A stretch of 64,000 nt of DNA. Source: Tolypothrix bouteillei VB521301 (GTDB lineage: Bacteria > Cyanobacteriota > Cyanobacteriia > Cyanobacteriales > Nostocaceae). The stretch spans positions 8,531,123-8,595,122 of the forward strand of contig NZ_JHEG04000001.1 in assembly GCF_000760695.4 (NCBI RefSeq). The letters are read 5' to 3'. Shown here in pieces: positions 52,372-60,600 of this stretch. The number at the start of each line of letters is the position of its first letter. Position 1 is the stretch's first letter. The translations under genes and the position numbers were made by a program. The notes below the pieces were generated by a model. The model searched no databases. It was given only the letters and a program-made list of their open reading frames with translations, and had not been told where the DNA came from.

Positions 52372-53163
52372 ATGGAAACACAAATATACAAATATCCGCG
52401 TACCCATCATATTGAGGGTTCGCGACTGCAACCTGGGGATGAAGATCTTGATAGCGTTCCCTTTAGCAGCATACAACAGCAATATGCAGTCGTCGAAGAA
52501 AAAGTAGATGGAGCAAATGCTGCTATTAGTTTCGGTGTTGATGGTCAACTCCAATTGCAAAGTCGGGGACACTATCTCACGGGAGGACAGAGGGAAAAGC
52601 ATTTTAATCTGTTCAAACAGTGGGCAAATACCCACGCTGTTGCTTTTTGGCAGGTGTTGGGAACTCGTTATATTTTGTTTGGTGAATGGCTTTACGCCAA
52701 GCACACTGTGTTTTACGACGCTTTACCTCATTACTTTCTTGAGTACGATGTGCTGGATTTGGAAAAGCAACAATTTCTGAGTACGTCTAGCCGCAAGCAG
52801 TTATTAGGGGGGTTACCATTGGTTTCCGTACCCGTGCTGTTTGCTGGGGAACTCCTATCTCACAAACAACTGATAGGATTGCTGGGCAATTCCCATTACC
52901 AAACTCCCCAACATTTAGAACGCTTTCAGGAACTTTGCCAGGAACGGGGACTGGATGTAGAACGTTCTCTCAAGCAAACCGACCAAACAAATCTTATGGA
53001 AGGTTTGTATATCAAGATTGAAGTGGGAGATACGGTAACTGCACGCTACAAGTACGTTCGTTCGAGCTTTTTAACAACTATCAAGCAATCAGATGGGCAT
53101 TGGCTCAACCGCCCCATCATACCCAATATTCTGCGTCCTGATGTCGATTTGTTCCAACCATGA
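52372..53163 (+). CDS. RNA ligase
   Basis: A 263-residue protein from ATG 52372, with AAGG before it; the longer frame from 52294 adds residues without family character. The nucleotidyltransferase motifs of ligases are in order: motif I VEEKVDGANAAISF with the adenylated Lys44, LQLQSRGHYL (motif Ia), RYILFGEWLYAKHTVFYDAL (motif III), FLEYDVLDLE, LMEGLYIKIE (motif IV) and VTARYKYVR (motif V). This is an ATP-dependent RNA ligase of the bacterial Rnl type that joins 3'-OH and 5'-phosphate ends. Its last codons overlap the start of the HD-kinase gene by four bases, so the two are translationally coupled and act together. Confidence 0.9.
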   Translation: METQIYKYPRTHHIEGSRLQPGDEDLDSVPFSSIQQQYAVVEEKVDGANAAISFGVDGQLQLQSRGHYLTGGQREKHFNLFKQWANTHAVAFWQVLGTRYILFGEWLYAKHTVFYDALPHYFLEYDVLDLEKQQFLSTSSRKQLLGGLPLVSVPVLFAGELLSHKQLIGLLGNSHYQTPQHLERFQELCQERGLDVERSLKQTDQTNLMEGLYIKIEVGDTVTARYKYVRSSFLTTIKQSDGHWLNRPIIPNILRPDVDLFQP

Positions 53164-54302
53164 ATACTTCTGTTTCTTCAATATCTTGGTCGTTTCCTCA
53201 CTGTCCTGACGAAACGAACTGGTCGCTCGATTGGTCGGCGTTAGAATCTGAGTTTGACTGGCTCAGTGCTTTGGCTGACTGTCCTCAAGACCCCCGCTAC
53301 CATGCTGAGGGTGATGTTCTGATACACACGCGTTTGGTATGCGAGGCATTGGTTGCTTTACCTCAATGGCGATCGCTACCTCCAAAGGAGCGTTCTGTTT
53401 TATTTGCTGCTGCTTTGCTACACGATGTTGCAAAACCAGCCGCCACTCAAATAGAAGAAGATGGCGCTATCTCCTCTAAAGGTCATGTCCTACAAGGAGC
53501 AAAAATGGCACAAGAGATTCTCTGGGATTTGGATGTTCCTTTGAGAGAACGGGAAGCAATTGTTGCTTTGGTAAAATTTGGCAGTTTGCCTTTGTGGTTT
53601 TGGGATAAGCCCAATCCAGAACAGTCTGTTATTAGAGCTAGCCAAATTATACGTTGCGATATGCTGGCAATGCTTGCTGAAGCTGATGTTCGGGGGCGTT
53701 ATTGCAATGACCAAGCCCAGTTGTTTGAGCGGATTGAGTTTTTCCGCGAATTTTGTCAGGAAAATATGTGCTTGGAGTACCCGCGATTGTTTCCATCGGC
53801 TCACAGTCGGTTTGTTTATTTTCAAAAAGAGAATAGCTACCCAGATTATGATGCTTATGATGACACTCGCTTTCAGGTTGTTCTCATGTCGGGATTGCCT
53901 GGTTCTGGTAAGGATACCTGGATTCAGGAAAATCTGGCAGACTGGGAAGTTATTTCTTTAGATGAATTGCGAAAGACAATGGGTGTTGACCCAGATGATG
54001 ACCAAGGAGTTGTCACCAATCAAGCAAAAGCGATGGCTAAAGAATATTTGCGATCGGGACAATCGTTTGTTTGGAATGCAACGAACCTGAGCCGTCAGTT
54101 ACGCGGGATGTTGATTCGCCTGTTTTCCAGCTATCAAGCCAGGATTCGCATTGTTTATTTGGAAGTTCCTTGGGATGAGTTGTTGCACAGAAATCGCAAT
54201 CGCGACGCCATGGTACCTGAAAAAGTGCTTTACCGAATGAGGAGCCGTTTGGAAGTTCCCAATATTATCGAAGCGCAACAGGTGGATTGGATAACTCAAT
54301 AG
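53160..54302 (+). CDS. HD phosphoesterase-polynucleotide kinase fusion (HD-Pnk)
   Basis: A 380-residue bifunctional protein. The N-terminal HD domain has H48, H56, the HD pair H88-D89 (LLHDVAKPA), H108 and D177. The C-terminal kinase has the P-loop GLPGSGKDT (245-253), ISLDELR with the catalytic Asp, and RNRNRD-like basic residues. The same HD-Pnk order is known from Runella slithyformis, where it removes 2',3'-cyclic phosphates or 2'-phosphates and phosphorylates 5'-OH ends. With the adjacent RNA ligase it gives a complete end-healing and sealing set for RNA broken by endonucleases. A terminator follows. Confidence 0.92.
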   Translation: MNTSVSSISWSFPHCPDETNWSLDWSALESEFDWLSALADCPQDPRYHAEGDVLIHTRLVCEALVALPQWRSLPPKERSVLFAAALLHDVAKPAATQIEEDGAISSKGHVLQGAKMAQEILWDLDVPLREREAIVALVKFGSLPLWFWDKPNPEQSVIRASQIIRCDMLAMLAEADVRGRYCNDQAQLFERIEFFREFCQENMCLEYPRLFPSAHSRFVYFQKENSYPDYDAYDDTRFQVVLMSGLPGSGKDTWIQENLADWEVISLDELRKTMGVDPDDDQGVVTNQAKAMAKEYLRSGQSFVWNATNLSRQLRGMLIRLFSSYQARIRIVYLEVPWDELLHRNRNRDAMVPEKVLYRMRSRLEVPNIIEAQQVDWITQ

Positions 54303-54308
54303 AAGGTA

Positions 54309-54337
54309 AAGGGTGGGTAATACCACCCTTCTATTTT
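54309..54337 (+). terminator. Rho-independent terminator of the RNA-repair operon
   Basis: Perfect arms AAGGGTGG and CCACCCTT with loop GTAATA, followed by CTATTTTTT. Confidence 0.9.
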
Positions 54338-54487
54338 TTATTAAAAAAACTGATGTTTTACCTTCAAAATTTGGAAAATATTTTATCAATGAGTTGCGTA
54401 AATTCTCGGTTTAACCCAGATAACTTTTATAACTGCACCTAAAACGCAGTTTTACACAACCTTAGTACACAAACAAGGAACTTAAAT

Positions 54488-55123
54488 ATGTCTATCAATG
54501 GAACTTACCTCAGCGACACACTTTACGGTACTGAAGGTAACGATGTTATCTATGGGTATCCCGCTTCTGGTTACGGCTCTGGTTACGATGATTACGATGG
54601 CTACGATACTTTATTTGGCTTTGGTGGTAATGATACCTTGTATGGTGGCAATGAAGATGACACCCTTTACGGTGGAGACGGAAATGATACTCTCTATGGC
54701 GGTCTGAATCCAACATACTCTGGTAATGACAAACTCTATGGTGGATACGGTGACGATCTCCTCTATGGTGGTGCTGGCAATGACGAGCTTTCTGGCGGTA
54801 GCGGCGATGACAAGCTGTATGGTGAAGCTGGTAATGACAAGCTTACTGGCGGCTATGGCTACGATACCTTAACTGGGGGTGCAGGCGCAGATACTTTTAT
54901 TCTGGGTGAATGGGGAACTGTCTATGATAATGGATTGGGATTTGACACTATAAAAGACTTTAATTGGGCAGAAGGTGACAAAATTCAAGTCACTGGAAGT
55001 TTGAGTGATTACTCACTCAGCAACTTTGGTAATGGAGTAGATATCCTTTATAAAGGTGATTTGATTGCCTATGTCGAGAATACTCAGAACGTTATTATTG
55101 GTGCAGACTTTATTTTGGGTTAA
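54488..55123 (+). CDS. RTX-type calcium-binding repeat protein
   Basis: A 211-residue protein of tandem nonapeptide RTX repeats with the pattern GGxGNDxLYGG, from about residue 33 to 135. It begins with [20 protein letters not shown] and ends with a beta-rich C-terminal region ([25 protein letters not shown]) that is the usual end of type I-secreted proteins. Calcium binding folds the repeats after export. No effector domain is present; it may be a small surface or matrix component. No ABC exporter is adjacent. TATG at the start is preceded by AAGGAACTTAA. Confidence 0.9.
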   Translation: MSINGTYLSDTLYGTEGNDVIYGYPASGYGSGYDDYDGYDTLFGFGGNDTLYGGNEDDTLYGGDGNDTLYGGLNPTYSGNDKLYGGYGDDLLYGGAGNDELSGGSGDDKLYGEAGNDKLTGGYGYDTLTGGAGADTFILGEWGTVYDNGLGFDTIKDFNWAEGDKIQVTGSLSDYSLSNFGNGVDILYKGDLIAYVENTQNVIIGADFILG

Positions 55124-55250
55124 TCAGTACAGTTCTGCCTTGAAAATAATAAGGCGTTCCTGACTTTAAAATAGAACTTATACCCCCCTTAATCCCCACG
55201 CATGAAAGGGGGGAAATGGAAAATCCAATTCCCTCCCCAATGCATCTTAC

Positions 55251-55326
55251 GGTGTACACACTAGTCTTCTAAAGTGCATTAAAAGCGGTTTCGATCCCCC
55301 CTAACCCCCCTTAAAAAGGGGGGAAA
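55251..55326 (+). mobile_element. One-ended copy of the GGTGTACACAA element
   Basis: From 55251 it is nearly identical to the copy at 6137: GGTGTACACA, TCTTCTAAAGTGCATTAAAA, GCGGTTTCGATCCCCCCTAA. The other terminal repeat is missing. Its minus strand is read as the last residues and the TAG stop (55301-55303) of the RND gene. Confidence 0.75.
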
Positions 55327-58300
55327 TAGGTTTCCTATTTTCTACAACCGATCGCTTAGATACCAAAAATCTACCAAACTTAGCATATAAAGCAGGTAAG
55401 ACTACCAATGTTAAAGCTGTAGAAGTGACTAAGCCACCTAAAACGACTATCGAAAGTGGTTGCAAAATTTCCTTACCCGCACCACTTTCTACAACCAGTG
55501 GTGCTAATCCCAAAGCTGAGGTAAAAGCTGTCATCAAAATAGCATTGAGACGTTCCATCGAGCCTTCGATTAGAACTTCTCTCAAAGGCATTCCTTCTTT
55601 CAATTTTGTATTGTAATTATCGACTAATAACAATCCATTGCGTGTTGCTACTCCAAACAGGGTGATAAAACCAACTAAAGAAGCAATGGAAATTACACCA
55701 CCTGTTAAAGCGACTGAAAAAACTCCTCCTACCAATGCCAAAGGCAAGTTAATCATAATCATGGCGGTGGAAGAGATTGATTTGACGGAAAGATACATGA
55801 TGATGGTAATAATGATAAAAGCGATCGCACTAAAAATTAAAATATTTTGACTGGCTCTTTCTTGTGCCTCAAATTGACCTGCATATTCAATGTAATACCC
55901 AGAAGGTGGATGTACCTGTTGATTGACTTTGTTACGAATTTCATTCACAATGGAGCGTAAATCTCTACCGCTAGCATTAGCAGAAACAACAATGAGACGG
56001 GAGACATTTTCACGGTTAATCGTGTTTGGTCCAGTTCCACTATCAATTGTTGCTACTTGTGCGAGGGGAATTTTATTTCCACTAGGAGTATCAACTAATA
56101 AATTGCGAATCGTTTCTGTATTTTGACGTGCTTCTGCTTTTAACCAAACCACCAAATCAAAAGTTTGTTGTTGCTCTAAAATTTGTGATACAACTTTTCC
56201 ATTTAAAGCAGTTTCAATTGTTTCAGAAAGCTTTCCGATGGTCAATCCATATCTTGAAGCAGCAGGGCGATTAAACTTAATTTGTACTTGTTCTATAGGA
56301 ACTTGAGGTTCTAGTTGCAAATCAACAATACCCTCAACCGTTTTCATAACCTCATTGACTTGACTTCCGAGATTGCGAAGTTGTTCTAAGTCCGAACCAA
56401 AAATTTTCACTGCGATCGCACTTCTTACCCCTGATAAAACCTCATCCATACGGTGAGAGATAAAACCGCCAATATTTGGTGCAACTCCCGGTAACTTATC
56501 AAATTCTTCCCGCAACTTAGCAATAGCTCCCTCCCTATCTTCCATAGCTTTGGGGCTCAATTCAATGTCTAGGTGTGCTGAATTCACACCCGCCGCATCA
56601 GCATCACCAGGAGCGCGTCCAGAACGCAATTGCACGTAAGGAAATCTCGGATCGCCTTTCAGTGCTGCTTGAATTGCTTCACCTGCAGCATTTGTTGCTT
56701 CTAAAGAAACTCCAGGATAAAGAGTTAGGGTATTGACTAAAGTTTGCTCCTGAAATTCTGGCAAAAACACTCTGCCAAAAGAAGGAAAAATAATAGTTGC
56801 TGCTAGCAAACTAGCAGTTGCTATAGCTAAAACAATTCCAGAACGTCGGAGAGAAAACGTCAATAAGGGATAATAAAGTTGCTTAAAACATCTGGCAACC
56901 CAAGGCTCTCGTTCTGGTAAATAACCGTTAGGTAAAAGAATTGCACATAAAGCAGGAGTGACAGTTAGGGCGGTGATACTCGAAGCAATTACTGCTGCCA
57001 TATAACCCAAACCCATAGGAATAAAAATACTACCCTCTACACCAGTTAAAGCAAAAACTGGAGAGAAAACAACTATAGTAATGATGGTAGCGCCAAAGAC
57101 CGAGTCTCGGACTTCCTGACAGCCCTCAAAAACAACATCCAAAACAGGACATGGGTTGGGAGAATGTTTATTTTCTCTCAAACAGCGATAAACATTTTCT
57201 GCATCTACAATTGCATCATCAACAGCCGAACCAATAGCAACTGCTAACCCACCCAACGTCATTGTATTTAAACCCTGTCCCATCCAATTGAGTAACAACA
57301 CTCCTACCAATAAAGATAACGGAAGGGCTGTTAAACAAATAGCTAAATTGCGCCAATTCATAAGAAAGGGTATTAAAATAATGGCGACAATAATAGCACC
57401 TTCAACTAAAGCCTCTCTGACATTTTCAATTGAAGAATCAATATAACTTTCTTGCCGAAATGTTGCTTGTACTTTCACATTCTTTGGCAAGCTAGCCATA
57501 ACTTCTTTCATGGCTTCTTCAATAGCACGAGTTACAGTAGGAGTATCGGCTTGAGGCTGTTTGTTAATCATCACAATGATTGCCTTTTGACCGTTAAAAC
57601 TCCCATCTCCCCGCTTAATAGCTGCTCCAATTTGCACGTCAGCAACATCGGATATTCTTACAGGCGTACCATTGCGAGCCGTAATCGCAGATTGCTGTAA
57701 TTCTTCAAGAGATTCAATGCGCCCGATACCCCGAATTAACTTTTCGCGATCCGAAGTGATTAAATAACCGCCAGGGGCATTGATATTAGCAGCAGATGTA
57801 GCTTCTACTACGTCTTCTAAGGTAACATTATAAGCTTTTAACTTTTCTGGCTCGACTAAAACTTGATATTGACGAACATCTCCTCCATAAGCAACAACCT
57901 GACTCACCCCAGGGACAGCTAATAGACGATTGGTGACTAGCCAATCTACTATACGTCGCAGTTCCATCAAGGAAGTGGGAGACACGGGAGAGGGGGGATA
58001 GGGGGTAGACACGGTAGAATTTTCTTCCTTGTCTCCCTTGTCCCCAATATAAAAGGCATACTGCAACACTGTTCCAATGGGAGAACTGGTGGGAGATATC
58101 TGTGGTGTTTCTACTCCTTCTGGAAGTTTGCTTTGAGCTTGTTGCAACCGTTCTGTAACTAATTGGCGGGCTTGATAGATATCTGTTCCCCAATTAAAAA
58201 TGATTTTAACAACGGAAAGCCCTGACGCACTTGCAGAACGGACTGCTGTAATTCCTGGAGTCCCGTTGATAGAACTTTCAATAGGTAAAGTGACTAGGGA

Positions 58301-58486
58301 TTCTACTTCTTCAGGGGCTAGCCCCGGTGCTTCTGTTTGAATTTCGACTTGTGGAGGTGCGAAGGTGGGAAACACATCTAAGGGCATTTGGATAATTGTA
58401 CGAAATATCCACAGAGTTAGAATAATTGTTCCCAAAATGACGAGCCAACGACGTGCGATCGCCCACTTAATAATACTACTTAGCAT
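55301..58486 (-). CDS. RND heavy-metal efflux pump (CzcA/CusA type)
   Basis: A 1061-residue inner-membrane transporter of the HME-RND type. It has the usual 12 helices and two large periplasmic loops: IVILGTIILTLWIFRTIIQMPLDVFPTFAPPQVEIQTEAPG at the start, LMELRRIVDWLVTNRLLAVPGVSQV, LAVAIGSAVDDAIVDAENVYRCL (helix 4 with the proton-relay Asp) and a final helix. A segment of about 24 residues (148-171, STVSTPYPPSPVSPTS inside) is encoded by a tandem repeat, and the C-terminus ISPLFKGG comes from a MITE copy. It expels divalent or monovalent metal cations. The adaptor gene follows upstream with 32 bases between. Confidence 0.93.
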   Translation of the reverse strand: MLSSIIKWAIARRWLVILGTIILTLWIFRTIIQMPLDVFPTFAPPQVEIQTEAPGLAPEEVESLVTLPIESSINGTPGITAVRSASASGLSVVKIIFNWGTDIYQARQLVTERLQQAQSKLPEGVETPQISPTSSPIGTVLQYAFYIGDKGDKEENSTVSTPYPPSPVSPTSLMELRRIVDWLVTNRLLAVPGVSQVVAYGGDVRQYQVLVEPEKLKAYNVTLEDVVEATSAANINAPGGYLITSDREKLIRGIGRIESLEELQQSAITARNGTPVRISDVADVQIGAAIKRGDGSFNGQKAIIVMINKQPQADTPTVTRAIEEAMKEVMASLPKNVKVQATFRQESYIDSSIENVREALVEGAIIVAIILIPFLMNWRNLAICLTALPLSLLVGVLLLNWMGQGLNTMTLGGLAVAIGSAVDDAIVDAENVYRCLRENKHSPNPCPVLDVVFEGCQEVRDSVFGATIITIVVFSPVFALTGVEGSIFIPMGLGYMAAVIASSITALTVTPALCAILLPNGYLPEREPWVARCFKQLYYPLLTFSLRRSGIVLAIATASLLAATIIFPSFGRVFLPEFQEQTLVNTLTLYPGVSLEATNAAGEAIQAALKGDPRFPYVQLRSGRAPGDADAAGVNSAHLDIELSPKAMEDREGAIAKLREEFDKLPGVAPNIGGFISHRMDEVLSGVRSAIAVKIFGSDLEQLRNLGSQVNEVMKTVEGIVDLQLEPQVPIEQVQIKFNRPAASRYGLTIGKLSETIETALNGKVVSQILEQQQTFDLVVWLKAEARQNTETIRNLLVDTPSGNKIPLAQVATIDSGTGPNTINRENVSRLIVVSANASGRDLRSIVNEIRNKVNQQVHPPSGYYIEYAGQFEAQERASQNILIFSAIAFIIITIIMYLSVKSISSTAMIMINLPLALVGGVFSVALTGGVISIASLVGFITLFGVATRNGLLLVDNYNTKLKEGMPLREVLIEGSMERLNAILMTAFTSALGLAPLVVESGAGKEILQPLSIVVLGGLVTSTALTLVVLPALYAKFGRFLVSKRSVVENRKPISPLFKGG

Positions 58487-58518
58487 ATTTGATAGATTAC
58501 TTGTAAAATTTTTGACCT

Positions 58519-60132
58519 TTATCGGGCAATGCCATCACTCCATTCTGGTTTTTCTGTGTGAGTTTCTTCTGGTAAAGTGATGGACTTTATCGGTGGTTGA
58601 GAGTTGGTTTGACGACCAGACCAGAAAGCACCAGCGATGAAAGCGACAATTGCGATCGCAGTTCCTCCCCCTGCTGCTAGCAGCCAAAACAGAGGAGTTG
58701 GGGATGGGGAAGTAGGGGAATGGGAAGAAGTTTGTTGGATTTCTTTTCCTTTGTGAGAACTGCTTCTTAAGGATTGAGCATAAAGCTGAGGTACGCGTTG
58801 TGTGACGATCTCGTCTCCTTGAAATAAACCAGTCTTGACCTCAACCAGATCTCCAGAAGTTTGACCTAAGGTAACCTCAACAGGTTGGTAAGTATTACCG
58901 CTTTGCACGTAAACTTGTTTCTTGCCATTTGCCTCAACTATGGCAGAACTGGGAATTACCAAGCTCTCTGACAATGCTTCATTAGTGAGAATTTCAAGTT
59001 CTGCAAACATTCCCGGTTTGAGAACTCCACTTGTATTATCTATTTCTGCTTTTACAGAAACAACTCGTGTATCGCCTTCCACCACAGATCCAACGACAGC
59101 AATACGTCCGTTGAAAGTGAGATTGGGAACAGAAGTCACTTTAACGTTGACCTGTTGACCTGTCCTAACTTTACTTAAATCCTTTTCATAAATACTTGCT
59201 GTTGCAAAAACTCGGCGATCGTTGACAATGGTCATGAGCTTACCACCGGCATCTTCAAAAGATTGACCGAGAGTTGCTTCCCTATCAGCAATTTTACCGA
59301 ATATTGGCGCAGTTACCGTTACCAATCCTTTTACGTTTGCTCGATTTCCCAGTTGTTGCAGCCGAGTTTCATAAGCAGCATTGCTAAGTTTAATACGCGA
59401 TTTTGCCACTTCAACGGCTGCTTGAGCGCGTTTGAGTTGATTTTCAGCCTCAATCACATCGCGGCGGCTGTTTGCTTTGGTGAGTTCTGCTTTTGCTCGT
59501 GCTAGCTGGGTTTGAGATTCCAAAGCGGTGCGGCGTGGTAAGGCACCAGAGTCTGTCAATTGTTGGTCTTTTTCGTATTTTTCTCGAGAAAAAGCAACCA
59601 CGCTTTGTGCTTCTGCTATCTCTGCTGCTGCAATCTGCTGATATTTCTCGTAGTTTTGCTGGGCAAGCTTTAAGTCTGCGATCGCTTGTTGCAAATCGGC
59701 TTGTCCTTGAGCAAGTTTTTCTTGGGACTCAACGCGCAGTGTCACCAAATCGGGACTAGTTAAAACCGCAACAGGTTGACCTTTGCGAACCAATGCACCA
59801 GGTTCCACCAACAGTTCAACCACTTTTGCCCCAGAAATTGGAGTCGTAACTTCCACTTGTCGATTGGGTAAAGTTTCAATTTGTCCGATAGTTTTAATGC
59901 CAACAGCTAATCGCTGACGCTTCACTGGCTCAACTTGAATTCCCATGCGTTTAGCAGTTTCAGTTTCCACTTGAATCGAGGCGGTACCGCTAGTGGTTTC
60001 ACCACCTTGAAATTCATTTCCGTGTCCGGCATGCGCTAAAACGGCTGTGGGGCTGGATAGTAACATAAAGCTTAGGGCTGCACTGGAAATGCAAGGAACT
60101 ACTTTAAACAACTGAGGCAAAGACTTGGGCAT
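58519..60132 (-). CDS. Periplasmic adaptor (membrane fusion protein, CzcB/CusB type)
   Basis: A 537-residue protein. It starts with a signal peptide (about 15-34), then a His-rich segment AHAGHGNEFQG that could bind metal, the lipoyl half (VKVVELLVEPGALVRKGQPVAVL), a long alpha-hairpin (about 120-260, QQAIADLKLAQQNYEKYQQI) and the beta-barrel and membrane-proximal domains. Near the C-terminus there is a further hydrophobic helix (SPTPLFWLLAAGGGTAIAIVAFIAGAFW) with a Ser/Pro-rich stretch before it, an unusual extension for this family. It links the RND pump to an outer-membrane channel. An outer-membrane factor gene is not in the window. Confidence 0.92.
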   Translation of the reverse strand: MPKSLPQLFKVVPCISSAALSFMLLSSPTAVLAHAGHGNEFQGGETTSGTASIQVETETAKRMGIQVEPVKRQRLAVGIKTIGQIETLPNRQVEVTTPISGAKVVELLVEPGALVRKGQPVAVLTSPDLVTLRVESQEKLAQGQADLQQAIADLKLAQQNYEKYQQIAAAEIAEAQSVVAFSREKYEKDQQLTDSGALPRRTALESQTQLARAKAELTKANSRRDVIEAENQLKRAQAAVEVAKSRIKLSNAAYETRLQQLGNRANVKGLVTVTAPIFGKIADREATLGQSFEDAGGKLMTIVNDRRVFATASIYEKDLSKVRTGQQVNVKVTSVPNLTFNGRIAVVGSVVEGDTRVVSVKAEIDNTSGVLKPGMFAELEILTNEALSESLVIPSSAIVEANGKKQVYVQSGNTYQPVEVTLGQTSGDLVEVKTGLFQGDEIVTQRVPQLYAQSLRSSSHKGKEIQQTSSHSPTSPSPTPLFWLLAAGGGTAIAIVAFIAGAFWSGRQTNSQPPIKSITLPEETHTEKPEWSDGIAR

Positions 60133-60600
60133 GGTGCTTTAATAAATTTTTACTACTGGGAAGAAAGAATACAAAATGTGCATGCACCTTTCAGTTTGTC
60201 ACTGAGAAATGAAAATGAGATGAAATCAGCAAACAGCCCTTATCCCTAAACCAACTCCCAAATCCCTTAGGGAGTTAGAGAAATCACATAATTTCGCTAT
60301 CTAAGATTGCATGCAACTTCCTGACTTTAAAATTTCTGTACAGACACTTTCACTTAATGGTCTGTGAAGTAAATTTACACAGTGCAGTTCGTATAAATTT
60401 TTGAAAAAGATTTTCTTTACAGAACTTCATTTATTGATATTTCAGCTAATCCCCGTGTATCCCGTGGGATGACTTTGTTAAAACTATGGAAATAGCATAT
60501 AGCATGATGCATTATTCAATCCACCATGTGATATGTTACAGACAATTGATGACAACATGAATATTAAAAAACCTTTGACGCGTCTGCCTTAAATATATTT
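60133..60600. other. 468-base spacer
   Basis: AT-rich DNA with the promoter regions of the adaptor (minus) and of the Hsp70 fusion (plus). No gene, no clear palindrome. The base run ACATATCACATGG-like reversed near 60526 is not part of a recognised repeat. Confidence 0.4.
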
